A stretch of 64,000 nt of DNA, taken from Azotobacter salinestris (GTDB taxonomy: Bacteria; Pseudomonadota; Gammaproteobacteria; Pseudomonadales; Pseudomonadaceae). How positions within the stretch are numbered: position 1 is the stretch's first letter; every line of letters starts with the position of its first letter. Under the pieces are notes generated by a model. The model saw nothing but the letters and a program-made list of their open reading frames with translations, was not told where the DNA came from and made no database searches. Below are positions 16,071 through 25,341 of the stretch, piece by piece. The position numbers and the translations under genes are program-made. The stretch is from assembly GCF_009363155.1 (NCBI RefSeq), contig NZ_CP045303.1, positions 248,001 to 312,000 of the forward strand, in the 5' to 3' direction.

Positions 16071-17417
16071 TCAGTGCTGCGGCGCTAGCGCCGTATGGGG
16101 ATCGGGGATCTGCCCCAAGGCCGGCACGTCGAGCTCCTCGCGCAGATACCTGACCTGCTCGGCGCTCACCGGCGGCGCCTGGTTACCCCAACTGGTGCGG
16201 ATGAAGTTCACTACGTCGGCGACCTGCTGGTCGTTGAGCCGCCAGCTGAACGGCGGCATGGTGAAGGTCGAGGGCGCTTGATGGGTGGCCGGCAGGGTGT
16301 CGCCCTTGAGCACGATGTGGATCAGCGAGGTGGCGTCGTCGCCGTTGACCACCGGGTTGCCGGCCAGCGCCGGGAACACCCGGACGTAGCCCTGGCCGTC
16401 GGTGCGGTGGCAGGCTGCGCAGTTGTCGACGTAGAGCGCCGCGCCGGTCTTGCTGTCGTCGCCGTGATACAGCGCCTTGCTCACCTTGTCGTCGTAGGCG
16501 TACGCCGGTTCGCCGGGATTGCTCGCCGGCAGCGACTTCAGGTAGCGGGCGATGGCGGTGAGGTCCGCATCGGTCATGTATTGCATGCTGTGCACCACCA
16601 CTTCGGACATGCCACCGAACACCGCCGTGCGGTTGGTGCGCCCGGTGCGCAGGAACTGCACCAGCTCGGCCTCGCTCCAGCTGCCGATGCCGGTCCGATG
16701 GTCGCCGCGCAGACTCTTGGCGATCCAGCCCTCCAAGGGCGCGCTGCCGGCCAGGAAGTCCGGGCCGTCGCTGGCGCTCAGGGCCTTCTCCTGCATACCG
16801 ATGCCGCGCGGAGTGTGGCAGGCGCCGCAGTGGCCGAGCCCGTCGACCAGGTAGGCGCCACGCTCCAGCAGCGGGTCCTGGCCCTTGGCAGGCGCCGCGC
16901 CTTGGCCCCCGGCCGGCACGAAGTCCTTCACCGCGGGCGCGAAGGCCCAACGCCAGAAGGTCAGCGGCAGGCGCATCGACAGCGGCCATGGGATAGCGCT
17001 GTCTTTGTTGGCCTGCCGAACCGGTGCGACGCCCTGCATGAAGTAGGCGTAGAGCGCGCGCATGTCCGGCTCGGTGACCCGCGCGTAGGACGGATAGGGC
17101 ATGGCCGGATAGAGGGTATAGCCCTGCTTGGCGATGCCGTGGCGTACCGCCAGGTCGAAGTCCTCGAAGCTGTAGGCGCCGATGCCGCTCTCCCAGTCCG
17201 GAGTGATGTTGGTGGAATACAGAATGCCGATCGGCGTCTCCATCGGCAGGCCGCCGGCGAACGGCTGGCCGCCCTTGGCGGTGTGGCAGGCCACGCAGTC
17301 GCCGGCGCGGGCCAGGTACTCGCCTTTCTTCAGCAGTTCCGGGTCGGCCGTCTCGGCGGCCGCGGCACCGAGCGCGAACAGGGCCGACAGGCCGAACAGG
17401 TATGGGGTCAGTTTCAT
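16071..17417 (-). CDS. triheme cytochrome c subunit of a membrane-bound dehydrogenase
   Basis: A 448-residue exported cytochrome with three CXXCH heme sites (CVACH, CGACH, CAACH). Length and spacing are those of gluconate/alcohol dehydrogenase subunit II. It passes electrons from the flavoprotein to ubiquinone at the periplasmic face of the inner membrane. I chose ATG 17417 over the GTG at 17432 because GAGGAGC precedes it at good distance and the signal peptide MKLTPYLFGLSALFALGAAA then starts correctly. It comes directly after the GMC gene in the same operon. Confidence 0.92.
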   Translation of the reverse strand: MKLTPYLFGLSALFALGAAAAETADPELLKKGEYLARAGDCVACHTAKGGQPFAGGLPMETPIGILYSTNITPDWESGIGAYSFEDFDLAVRHGIAKQGYTLYPAMPYPSYARVTEPDMRALYAYFMQGVAPVRQANKDSAIPWPLSMRLPLTFWRWAFAPAVKDFVPAGGQGAAPAKGQDPLLERGAYLVDGLGHCGACHTPRGIGMQEKALSASDGPDFLAGSAPLEGWIAKSLRGDHRTGIGSWSEAELVQFLRTGRTNRTAVFGGMSEVVVHSMQYMTDADLTAIARYLKSLPASNPGEPAYAYDDKVSKALYHGDDSKTGAALYVDNCAACHRTDGQGYVRVFPALAGNPVVNGDDATSLIHIVLKGDTLPATHQAPSTFTMPPFSWRLNDQQVADVVNFIRTSWGNQAPPVSAEQVRYLREELDVPALGQIPDPHTALAPQH

Positions 17418-17428
17418 CGTCGCGCTCC

Positions 17429-19204
17429 TCACGCCTGGACCAGCGGGCCGGGGTTCTTCAGGTACTGCTCGCGGATCGCCTTGGCCGACCAGTAGGCCAG
17501 CGCCGCCACTAGGCCGGTGGGGTTGTAGCCGGTGCCCTGGGGGAACGCCGAGGCGCCGATGACGAAGACGTTGTGCACGTCCCAGCTCTGCAGATAGCGG
17601 TTGACGGCGCTGGTCTTCGGGTCGCTGCCCATGATCGCGCCGCCGAGCAGGTGGGTGGTCTGGTAGACGCGGGTGTTGAAGTGGTCGCCGAAGTTCTTGA
17701 CGTGGACGGCGATGGCCTTGGGATTCATCGCCTCGGCAATCTTGCGCATCTGCTCGGTGACGTAGCGCGTCATCTTGTACTCGTTTTCCTTCCAGTCGAA
17801 GGTCATGCGCAGCAGCGGCTGGCCGTAGGCGTCCTTGTAGGTGGGGTCGAGGTCCAGGTAGTTGTCGCGGTAGCTCATGTTGCTACCGTGGGCGTCCATC
17901 GACAGGGTGTGGGTATAGGCGTCCTTCGCCGCCTGCTTCCAGCCGCTGCCCCAGCTCGGCGCGCCGGGCGGCAGGCTCAGGCCGCGGATCGGCTTGCTGC
18001 CGGCCTGGTTGACCCAGAACGGCGAACCACCGACGAAGCCTAGCGGGCCGTGGTCGAAGTTGTCGGCGTTGAAGTCGTCCACCGCCACGCCGCCGCCACC
18101 GGTGCCGATGAAGGGGTTGGTATGCACATCGCGGTCGAAGAAGGCCTTGATGGTGGCCATGTTCTGGTAGGCGAAGTTCTTGCCCACCACGCCTTCGCCG
18201 GTGCGCGGGTCGTACGGCTTACCGATCCCGGATAGCAGCATCAGGTGCACGTTGTGGAACTGGAAGGCGCTGACGATCACCAGATCGGCCGGCTGGACGA
18301 TCTCGCGGCCCTGGGCGTCGACGTAGGTGACGCCGGTGGCGCGCTTGCCGTCGCTGTCCAGGTTGACCCGAAGCACGTTGCTGTTGACGCGCAGCTCGAA
18401 CAGTTCGCTCTGCTTCAGCGCCGGCAGGATGTTCAGGTTCGGGGAGGCCTTGGAATACATATAGCAGGCATAGCCGCTGCAGAAGCCGCAGAAGTTGCAC
18501 GGGCCCATCTGCACGCCGTAGGGGTTGGTCCAGGGACCCGAGGCGTTGGCCGCGGGCATGGCGTAGGGGCGCATGCCGACTTCCTCGGCCGCCTTGCGGA
18601 ACAGCTGGGCGGAGTAGACGTCCTTCAGCGCGGGCAGCGGGAAGTGGTCGGAGCGGTCCGGGGCGAAGGGATTGCCATCGCCGACCACCTGGCCCTTGAC
18701 CTTGTAGGCGGTGCCGGAAGTGCCGAAGACCTTCTCGGCGAAGTCGAAGTGCGGCTCCAGTTCCTCATAGCTGACGCCGTAGTCCTGGATGGTCATGCCT
18801 TCGGGGATGAAGCCCTTGCCGTAGCGCTCCTCGTAGTGACTGCGCAGGCGCAGCTCCTCCGGCATGATGCGAAAGTGCACGCCGGACCAGTGCAGGCCGG
18901 CGCCGCCGACGCCGTTGCCGGGCAGGAAGGCGGAGAGCTGGCGATAGGGCAGCGCGGTGTCGTTGACTCCGTGGCGGATGCTCACGGTGCTCTTCGACAG
19001 GTCCTGGAACAGCTTGCCGCGGCTGTTGTAGGTCAGCTCGTCGAGGGTGTTGGGGTAGGCGCCATCGGGATAGGTGTCCTGGTGCGGGCCGCGCTCCAGG
19101 GCGACCACCTGCAGGCCCGCCTCGGTCAGCTCCTTGGCGAGGATCGAGCCGGCCCAGCCGAAGCCGACCACCACGGCGTTCACGGGTTTGAGTGTCGTCG
19201 CCAT
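17429..19204 (-). CDS. GMC-family FAD-dependent dehydrogenase, large subunit
   Basis: A 591-residue flavoprotein. The FAD-binding dinucleotide motif is VVVGFGWAGSILAKELTEAG near residue 10. The GMC C-terminal domain has the active-site region THLLGGAIMGSDP and the closing AFPQGTGYNPTGLVAALAYW. It matches the large subunit of gluconate 2-dehydrogenase-type complexes, which oxidise sugar acids or polyols in the periplasm. The open frame extends to 19510, but the ATG at 19204 is the family start, two bases after the small-subunit stop. No signal peptide of its own; it is probably co-exported with the Tat-targeted small subunit. Confidence 0.92.
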   Translation of the reverse strand: MATTLKPVNAVVVGFGWAGSILAKELTEAGLQVVALERGPHQDTYPDGAYPNTLDELTYNSRGKLFQDLSKSTVSIRHGVNDTALPYRQLSAFLPGNGVGGAGLHWSGVHFRIMPEELRLRSHYEERYGKGFIPEGMTIQDYGVSYEELEPHFDFAEKVFGTSGTAYKVKGQVVGDGNPFAPDRSDHFPLPALKDVYSAQLFRKAAEEVGMRPYAMPAANASGPWTNPYGVQMGPCNFCGFCSGYACYMYSKASPNLNILPALKQSELFELRVNSNVLRVNLDSDGKRATGVTYVDAQGREIVQPADLVIVSAFQFHNVHLMLLSGIGKPYDPRTGEGVVGKNFAYQNMATIKAFFDRDVHTNPFIGTGGGGVAVDDFNADNFDHGPLGFVGGSPFWVNQAGSKPIRGLSLPPGAPSWGSGWKQAAKDAYTHTLSMDAHGSNMSYRDNYLDLDPTYKDAYGQPLLRMTFDWKENEYKMTRYVTEQMRKIAEAMNPKAIAVHVKNFGDHFNTRVYQTTHLLGGAIMGSDPKTSAVNRYLQSWDVHNVFVIGASAFPQGTGYNPTGLVAALAYWSAKAIREQYLKNPGPLVQA

Positions 19205-19206
19205 GT

Positions 19207-19917
19207 TCAGCCCCTCTCTCCGGAAATCGAAACCGGCGGGAAGGGATACTTCTCGCCACGGTCCACCCAGTCCATGAAGTCGGCGCGGGCGCCGGGGAAG
19301 CCCACCAGCTTCCAGCCGACCAGGCCGCGGTTGCCGCCGTGGATCGGGTCGGCGAAGAAGCCCTCGCGGGTGTTCTGCCAGAGCTGGCTGAACAGCAGGG
19401 TGGACGGCAGATCCTGCAGGTCGAGGTGACCGCCTTCCAGCTGGCGCAGCAGATCGTCCTGGCCGGCCGGCTCCAGCTCGGCGAAGACCTTGCCGTGCTG
19501 GCTCTGGCACCAGCGATCCAGCGCGGCGATGCCGATGCGGTAGATGTCACGCGGCACCAGCTTCAACTGGTGGCCGAACTCCGGCGCGGCGTCAGCGGAG
19601 AAGGGCGCCTGCATGTACCAGAGGTTGCCGTGGCCGTAGGCGGTTTCCAGCTGGCGGTCGATGAACTCCGGCACGCCGGCCTCGACTGCGCCGGGGCCGT
19701 TGGCATCGCTGGGAATCAAGCGGGCCACTGCGGCGTTGACGAAGGCCCACTCGGCGGCGGTGAAGAAGCGCGGCCGGTAAGGGTTCTGCAGGGTGGGGGC
19801 GGCCTGGCTGGCGGCCGTCGTCGCTACGCCATAGCCGGCCACGGTGATCGCCGGAATCACGGCCAGGGTTTTACGCAGGAAGTCGCGTCGGCCATTGAAG
19901 GCCTTGTCGTCGGGCAT
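19207..19917 (-). CDS. gluconate 2-dehydrogenase subunit 3-like protein (Tat-exported)
   Basis: 236 residues. The twin-arginine signal GRRDFLRKT is followed by a hydrophobic run, and the mature part carries the subunit-3 wording FFTAAEWAFVNAAVARLIPS and TREGFFADPIHGGN. It serves as the small subunit that escorts the GMC flavoprotein through the Tat pathway. The open frame extends to 20220 but the ATG at 19917 places the twin arginine at residues 9-10. First gene of the three-gene dehydrogenase operon. The substrate (gluconate, 2-ketogluconate, sorbitol or another) cannot be told from sequence. Confidence 0.9.
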   Translation of the reverse strand: MPDDKAFNGRRDFLRKTLAVIPAITVAGYGVATTAASQAAPTLQNPYRPRFFTAAEWAFVNAAVARLIPSDANGPGAVEAGVPEFIDRQLETAYGHGNLWYMQAPFSADAAPEFGHQLKLVPRDIYRIGIAALDRWCQSQHGKVFAELEPAGQDDLLRQLEGGHLDLQDLPSTLLFSQLWQNTREGFFADPIHGGNRGLVGWKLVGFPGARADFMDWVDRGEKYPFPPVSISGERG

Positions 19918-20583
19918 GGGACACCTCATTGCTCGCGGTAAATCCCAGTCGCGGTCTGGACTGGTCAAGTTGAACGAACTCGTTGCGCATCCCTGCATGA
20001 CGAAAGGTTTCAGCCAGGAAACGGCGCGGCGCGGCCCGCTGACCGCGTGCGCACTGTTTCCGATAGAGATCCTTGGAGCTCCGCCGCGCGACGCTCGTTC
20101 TGGAAGGAACGGATTGGCCCGGAGGCCCCGTCGGCTAGCTCGCCCACGGCACGCCGCAGCGCTACTGCGCGGTTCTCGCCGCGAGCGTGCCGATAGCCGG
20201 GGCGAAAACGGATTTTCCAAGTGGGCCGTACAGCATCCGCAGCGGGCCGTGGCGGATGCCGCGTCGCCAAAAGCGCTCTAGCCGCAGACGAACAGGCGAT
20301 GATCGTGCATGGATCTGAGCCTCTTCTTTCTGGCAGCGGAGGCTTCGTCCAGGATTGAAACCGATTTCATTGAACAATAAATCGATTTACCAAGCAACAA
20401 ATTTGCCAAGATCGGCATGCCGCGCATAAATCGGCGGACGTGTCGCCCTACACAGCTAAGACAGCGCTGTCTTTAAAAAATGCTCGGAATACAGCCTTCG
20501 GGTAGTGATCGTCTGCAAAGCTGCCGTGTGGCCTGCCCGTCCCCTTATGCTGATGAGAACGAAGAGAAGGGAGGTGATCGCCG
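19918..20583. other. non-coding region upstream of the dehydrogenase operon
   Basis: About 660 bp without a supported gene. It contains the LacI-type near-palindrome TGAAACCGATTTCA at 20356-20369 in an AT-rich patch (about 20330-20420) and should hold the operon promoter. Open frames across it are shadows of GC-rich sequence. Confidence 0.5.
20356..20369. promoter_or_regulatory. LacI-family-like operator upstream of the dehydrogenase operon
   Basis: TGAAACCGATTTCA has perfect 5-bp arms (TGAAA/TTTCA). It resembles the site at 13902-13915 upstream of the cupin gene, suggesting common control of both units. It lies about 440 bp from the first start, so it may be a distal or unrelated site. Confidence 0.35.
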
Positions 20584-21281
20584 ATGCGCGCCATGCTGCT
20601 CGAAGCGCTCGGTCAACCTCTGATACTGCGTGAGCTGCCCGATCCGCAGCTGGGGCCGGGCGAGCTGCGCGTGCGGGCGCCGCCTGCGGGGTGTGCCGTA
20701 CCGACTTGCACGTGGTCGACGGCGAACTGCCGGCGGTGCGTGTCATCCCCGGCCACGAGATCGTCGGCCGGGTGGACGCCGTTGGGCCGAGCGTCGAGGG
20801 TTTCGCGCTCGGCCAGCGGGTCGGCATCCCCTGGCTGGGGCACACCTGCGGCCAGTGCTGGTACTGCCGGCACGACGCGGAAAACCTCTGCGACGCGCCG
20901 CAGTTCACCGGTTACACTCGTCCCGGCGGCTACGCCGAACGGGGGGGTGGCCAACGCCCGCTTCGCCTTCGGCCTGGACGAGGACGGCGACGACGTGGCC
21001 CTGGCGCCGCTGCTCTGCGCTGGACTGATCGGCCGGCGCTCGCTGGTCAAGGCCGGCCCGGTCCGGCGCCTGGGCCTCTACGGCTTCGGCGCCGCGGCGC
21101 ACATCGTCATGCAGGTGGCGCGCTGGCAGGGCCGCGCGGCGTACGCTTTCAGCCGGCCGGGCAGGACTTCGCCCGCTCGCTCGGCACGCTCTGGGCCGTC
21201 GGCTCGGACCAGCTGCCGCCCGAGCCGCTGGATGCGTCGATCCTCTACGCGCCGGCCGGCGAGCTGGTGCCGGCGGAGCCT
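20584..21281 (+). pseudogene. zinc-dependent alcohol dehydrogenase, multiply frameshifted and truncated
   Basis: Three frames must be joined: MRAMLLEALGQPLILRELPD, then CRTDLHVVDGELPAVRVIPG with the structural-zinc cysteines in GHTCGQCWYCRHDAENLC, then ARFAFGLDEDGDDVALAPLL through the Rossmann region GLYGFGAAAHIVMQVARWQG. The remaining part ends abruptly at the MBL fragment at 21289. Frameshifts lie near 20680, 20940 and 21170. An AGGGAGGTGAT ribosome site still precedes the ATG. This was a zinc-type alcohol dehydrogenase and is no longer functional. Confidence 0.8.
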
Positions 21282-21288
21282 AGCTGTT

Positions 21289-21550
21289 TGGTCCCGGAAA
21301 GCACCAGAAGCCCGGCATCCTGCTTCGTAGCGTCCTGCCAGTCGCCCCGATCACCCCACGTCACCACGGCTCTACTACCTCGACCCGGGACGGCTCGACA
21401 GGTTCGCCCAGCTGCCGCATCGCCAGCCCCTCCGAGGCTTGCGCCAGCACCACATCTGCCGGCTGGGACCAGAGGGCATCGCCAGGTTGAAGGTGCCCCA
21501 GTGCACCGGAAGGAAACGCCCACTGCCCAGCTGCACCCAGGCTCTTGGCT
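21289..21550 (-). pseudogene. MBL-fold hydrolase 3-prime fragment (copy B)
   Basis: The minus strand encodes VQLGSGRFLPVHWGTFNLAM and, after frame changes, the rest of the C-terminal region seen in the intact gene at 25341-26432. Only about 260 bp remain. It abuts the broken alcohol dehydrogenase on one side and the higBA promoter region on the other. Confidence 0.7.
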
Positions 21551-21653
21551 TGAGTGCCAGCAATCAGCGCCGGTTGCACCTTATCAGTCGGGAGCCTCCC
21601 TATCCCTGGCAGGGGAAGAGCTGGCTTGAGCCGCTGCCGCCGCCCGCGCCGAT

Positions 21654-21694
21654 TATAATGACGCATTGCGTCATATGACGTATCGCGTTATATT
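21654..21694 (+). promoter_or_regulatory. higBA promoter with overlapping palindromic operators
   Basis: A -35 box TTGCGT (21666-21671) and -10 box TATATT (21689-21694) are 17 bp apart; a TATAAT also occurs at 21654-21659. Two palindromes overlap: TGACGC-ATT-GCGTCA (21659-21673) and the perfect CGTCATATGACG (21669-21680). HigA-type antitoxins bind such sites, so this is probably the autoregulatory operator. Confidence 0.65.
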
Positions 21695-21721
21695 CTACTC
21701 AAACTTGAGCAAGCCTGCGTG

Positions 21722-22002
21722 ATGATCAAAAGCTACAAGGACAAGCAGACGGAAGTGATAGCGAATGGGCTGGCGGCCCGGAAGCTGCCGCAAGACATGC
21801 AGAGGGCTGCTCTACGCAAGCTTCGCCAGCTCGGTGCCGCCAAGGTTCTGATGACCTGCGGATACCGCCAGGAAATCGGCTGGAAGCGTTGCACGAGGAT
21901 CGTGAGGGGCAGCACAGCATTCGCATCAACGATCAATGGCGGATCTGCTTCCGCTGGGTCGATGGTAATGCACACGACGTTGAAATAGTGGATTACCACT
22001 AA
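21722..22002 (+). pseudogene. higB: HigB/RelE-superfamily toxin, frameshifted
   Basis: The start reads [20 protein letters not shown]. After LGAAKVL near 21849 one base is missing: the original frame continues wrongly and stops at 21988, while the next frame gives the expected continuation ([20 protein letters not shown], then [20 protein letters not shown]) to a TAA at 22000-22002. The catalytic part is therefore not made in frame. higA follows after 12 bp and is intact. Confidence 0.8.
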
Positions 22003-22014
22003 GTGAGGTGGAGC

Positions 22015-22335
22015 ATGAGGGTCCGTGAAGATTTGATGGCCGAGGCAACCGGCGAACTGTTGCCGAACATTCATCCGGGCGAGATCCTGATGGAGGATTT
22101 CATCGAGCCGCTGGGGCTGACCAAGAACGCGGTGGCGACAGCCATCGGGGTTCCGGCCAATCGTATTGGCGAGATTGTGCGTGGTTCCCGCTCAATCACG
22201 GCAGACACCGATCTGCGCCTATCACGCTTCTTCGGTACTAGTGAAGGCTACTGGCTGGCTTTGCAGAATGCCTACGATCTGGAGGAGGCCCGTCGGGCAG
22301 TAGACTACGACGGAATCCCCAGGCATGCCGCCTGA
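22015..22335 (+). CDS. higA: HigA-family antitoxin
   Basis: A 106-residue XRE-type protein: NIHPGEILMEDFIEPLGLTK followed by the helix-turn-helix NAVATAIGVPANRIGEIVRG, then the family tail FFGTSEGYWLALQNAYDLEE. It would bind the operator at 21654-21694 and neutralise HigB. The frame opens 12 bp earlier (22003), but ATG 22015 has GAGGTGGAG before it. The partner toxin is frameshifted, so this antitoxin is currently an orphan. Confidence 0.9.
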   Translation: MRVREDLMAEATGELLPNIHPGEILMEDFIEPLGLTKNAVATAIGVPANRIGEIVRGSRSITADTDLRLSRFFGTSEGYWLALQNAYDLEEARRAVDYDGIPRHAA

Positions 22336-22400
22336 AAACTGGCAACGGAGTGACAGGAACGCCATCCGCTTCTGCTTCTAACGGACAGCGCCCTACACTT

Positions 22401-25097
22401 TCAGCTGACCTGCTCGATCTGCGTGGTGCCGATGATTTGGAGCTGGCCGGTCGAGTTGCCCACCGGGGTAAAGAGGAAAGCATCGGTGGAGAGCTGATCG
22501 ACGTAATCGCCCTGCAGGGCAATCTCGAAGCGCTGTCCTTCGGCATTCGCCTCGAAGCTCTTGAGGTAGGTGAGGGTGCCGGCGCTGTTCACCTGCACCG
22601 CCAAGGTGCCGCCGTGGCCGTCGCCCAGGCTGGCGAAACCGAGCGCCGAGAGATCGATGCGGTCCTCGCCGGCGTCGAAGTCGAGGATCCGGTCGCTGAA
22701 GCCTTCGCTATCGGTGCGGTAGCTGTCCTCGAGACTCGAAAAGCGGAACAGGTCGGCGCTGCTGCCGCCGGCCAGGGTGTCGCGCCCGAGGCCGCCGTTG
22801 AGAATGTCGGCGCCGGCGCCGCCATGCAGATAGTCGTCGCCAGCCCCGCCGGCGAGGCTTTCCGCCGCCGGATGGCCGATCAGGCTGTCACCGGCCTCGG
22901 TGCCCTCGATGGCCACAGGTGCGAAGAGCACATTGTCGCTGTCGAGCCGGTTGACGAGGTTGCCGTCCAGGACGATCTCGAAGCGCCGTCCTTCGGCATC
23001 TACTTCAAAGCTTTTCAGATAGGTCCGCGTGCCGGCGTCGTTCACCTGCACGGCCAAGGTGCCATCGTGGCCATCGCCAAAGCCGGTGAAGCCCAGCGCC
23101 GAGAGGTCGATGCGGTCCTGGCCGGGATCGAAGTCGAGGATCCGGTCGCTGAAACCCTCGCTGTCGGTGCGGTAGCTGTCGTTGCGGGCCGAGAAGCGGA
23201 ACACGTCGGCGCCCGTACCTCCGCTCAAGGTGTCGCGCCCGGCGCCGCCGTCGAGCAGGTCGTCGCCGCCAGCGCCATGCAGGCGGTCGTCGCCGTCCTT
23301 GCCGGCGAGGATCTCCGCCACCGGGCTGCCCTGCAGGTTGTCGCTGTCTTCGGTGCCCTCAAGAGCGACAGGCTCGAAGATCAGATTGCCGCTGTCGAGC
23401 AGGCCGGCGAAGTTGCCCTGCAGGGCGATCTCGAAACGCCGCCCCTCGGCATCCGCTTCGAAGCTCTTGAGATAGATAAGAGTGCCGGCACTGTTCTCCT
23501 GCACGGCCAGGGTGCCGTCGTGGCCGTCGCCCAGCCCGGTGAAGCCCAGCGCCGAAAGATCGATCCGATCCTGGCTGGGATCGAAGTCGATGATCCGGTC
23601 GCTGAGGTTTTCACTGTCGGTGCGGTAGCTGTCGTCGCGGGCCGAGACGCGGAACAGGTCGGCGCCCGTGCCGCCGTTCAGGCTGTCGCGCCCGGCGCCG
23701 CCATCGAGGACGTCGTTGCCGCTCTTGCCAAGGAGCCGCTCGTAGGCGTCGCTGCCGATCAGTACGTCGTTGTTGTCGTGGTTGCCCTCGAGCGTTAAGA
23801 GCAAATCCTCGGGCAGTGCCCCAAAAGTCTTATCGAGGGTGCCGTCGGCGTTCAGCCGGATCACGCTGAAATCGTACCTGCTCGAGTCGTAACCATTGCC
23901 GCTGGGGTTATAGCTATATCCCGACACCAGGATCTTGCCGTCGGACTGCACGGTCAGGCTGTGCCCTTCATCGTTGCCCCACGCGATATCGAAGATGGCC
24001 TTGCCGTCGCCGCTGAAGCCGGTGTCGAGCGAGCCGTCGACGTTCAGCCGGATCACGCTGAAGTCATAAGTAGCGTTGTCGGGGTTATAGCTCTGTCCAG
24101 CCAGCAGGATCTTGCCGTCCGGTTGCAGGGCCAGGCTATTGATTTGGGCGTAGCCTTTCCCGAGAGCGAAGCTGGCTTTGCCGTCGCTACCGAAGCTGGC
24201 ATCGAGACTGCCGTCGGCATTCAGTCGAGCCACGCTGAATTCAGTGTCATAGCCAGGGTTATAGCTCCGTCCGGCCACCAGGATCTTGCCGTCGGGCTGC
24301 ACGAGCAGGCTATTGCCCAGATCGTCGTTCCCATTGATATCGGCGGTGGCCTCGCCATCACTACCAAAGCTGGTATCGAGCGTGCCGTCGGCGTTCAGCT
24401 GGATTACGCTGAAGTCGAAATAGGTGCTGTTCTCGGAATAGTCATAGCTGGATCCCGCCATCAGGATCTTGCCGTCGGGCAGTACGGTCACGCTATGGCC
24501 TTGGTCGTCGCTATATCCGAGCTCGAAGATGGCCTTGCCATCGCTGCCGAAGCTGGTGTCGAGGGTGCCGTCGGCGTTCAGCCGGATTACGCCGAAGTTG
24601 TCATCGCTGCCGTTATCGCTCCGTCCAGTCACCAGGATCTTGCCGTCGGGCTGCATGGCCATGCTATAGACGTAATCGCCCCTCCCGAGATCGAAGGTGG
24701 CCTTGCCGTCGCTGCCGAAGCTGGTATCGAGACTGCCGTCGGTATTCAGCCGGATCACGCTGAAGTCGCCATTACTGCTGCCGCTCAGCAGGATCTTGCC
24801 GTCGGGCAGCACGGTCAGGCTACGGCCTTGGTTGCTTCCTCCGATATCGACGATGGCCTTGCCGTCGCTATCGAGGCTGGTATCGAGAGTGCCGTCAGCA
24901 TTCAGCCGGACCACGCTGAAGTCATCATTACTGCTGACGGGGTTATAGCTCTGTCCGGCCAGCAGGATCTTGCCGTCCGGTTGCAGGGCCAAGTCATAGT
25001 TGAGATCGCTATGCCCTGCTATGTCTATCAGCATCTTGCCTGTGGCTGTGCGGGAAGTAGGGCTTGGCGCGTCATTGCTCGGTGTCGGGGTTTCCAT
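22401..25097 (-). CDS. delta-60-repeat protein with three AlgE-like calcium-binding R-modules
   Basis: 898 residues. Residues about 20-425 hold seven delta-60 repeats, each with wording like LQPDGKILLAG and LNADGTLDTSFGSDGKA, which form a beta-propeller-like fold. Residues about 430-890 hold three modules, each with nonapeptide RTX calcium sites (GGAGRDSLNGGTGADLFR) followed by DSYRTDSE, SDRIxDFDPxQDRIDLSALGF and TYLKSFEADAEGRRFEIAL. That order matches the R-modules of Azotobacter AlgE mannuronan C5-epimerases, but no epimerase A-module is present. No N-terminal signal peptide; the C-terminal RTX part predicts type I secretion. Likely an extracellular or surface (alginate-coat) protein; the role is inferred. 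Confidence 0.88.
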   Translation of the reverse strand: METPTPSNDAPSPTSRTATGKMLIDIAGHSDLNYDLALQPDGKILLAGQSYNPVSSNDDFSVVRLNADGTLDTSLDSDGKAIVDIGGSNQGRSLTVLPDGKILLSGSSNGDFSVIRLNTDGSLDTSFGSDGKATFDLGRGDYVYSMAMQPDGKILVTGRSDNGSDDNFGVIRLNADGTLDTSFGSDGKAIFELGYSDDQGHSVTVLPDGKILMAGSSYDYSENSTYFDFSVIQLNADGTLDTSFGSDGEATADINGNDDLGNSLLVQPDGKILVAGRSYNPGYDTEFSVARLNADGSLDASFGSDGKASFALGKGYAQINSLALQPDGKILLAGQSYNPDNATYDFSVIRLNVDGSLDTGFSGDGKAIFDIAWGNDEGHSLTVQSDGKILVSGYSYNPSGNGYDSSRYDFSVIRLNADGTLDKTFGALPEDLLLTLEGNHDNNDVLIGSDAYERLLGKSGNDVLDGGAGRDSLNGGTGADLFRVSARDDSYRTDSENLSDRIIDFDPSQDRIDLSALGFTGLGDGHDGTLAVQENSAGTLIYLKSFEADAEGRRFEIALQGNFAGLLDSGNLIFEPVALEGTEDSDNLQGSPVAEILAGKDGDDRLHGAGGDDLLDGGAGRDTLSGGTGADVFRFSARNDSYRTDSEGFSDRILDFDPGQDRIDLSALGFTGFGDGHDGTLAVQVNDAGTRTYLKSFEVDAEGRRFEIVLDGNLVNRLDSDNVLFAPVAIEGTEAGDSLIGHPAAESLAGGAGDDYLHGGAGADILNGGLGRDTLAGGSSADLFRFSSLEDSYRTDSEGFSDRILDFDAGEDRIDLSALGFASLGDGHGGTLAVQVNSAGTLTYLKSFEANAEGQRFEIALQGDYVDQLSTDAFLFTPVGNSTGQLQIIGTTQIEQVS

Positions 25098-25239
25098 TCA
25101 ACAATCCTTTTGGGTTTTGGGGTGTTTTAACGAGCGTTTTAGAGGCGATCCGCTTCCACTTTGTTGCAGACAGAGGGAGAAGAACAAAGCTTTAAATGGC
25201 AAGAGGTGAGAGTTCTTGTGAGCCGAATGCTTTTTGTGG

Positions 25240-25341
25240 TGCTCTACAGGCTGTGTATGTAAGACCTTCGGTATTGTTCAAACGGCCTTTGTTGTTCATG
25301 GCAAAAGCCCGATTCGACACTGGGCTTGCGCCAGCAGAACC
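25240..25341 (-). pseudogene. end of an IS5-type element (transposase N-terminus and terminal repeat)
   Basis: The segment 25297-25341 matches the right end of the IS5-family element at 45848-46664: the same CATGGCAAAAGCCC start region and the terminal AGCAGAACC, again followed by TA. The minus strand from 25299 reads MNNKGRLNNTEG, like the transposase start MTDRSRLSDTDW, then degenerates. The rest of the element is gone. Confidence 0.6.

Noticed and set aside
18245-19429. 394-codon plus-strand open frame
   Set aside because: Antisense shadow of the GMC dehydrogenase gene.
22600-24950. Regularly spaced repeats that could be mistaken for a CRISPR or satellite array
   Set aside because: They are codon-level repeats of the delta-60 and RTX modules within one long reading frame; spacing is protein-module length and units are imperfect.
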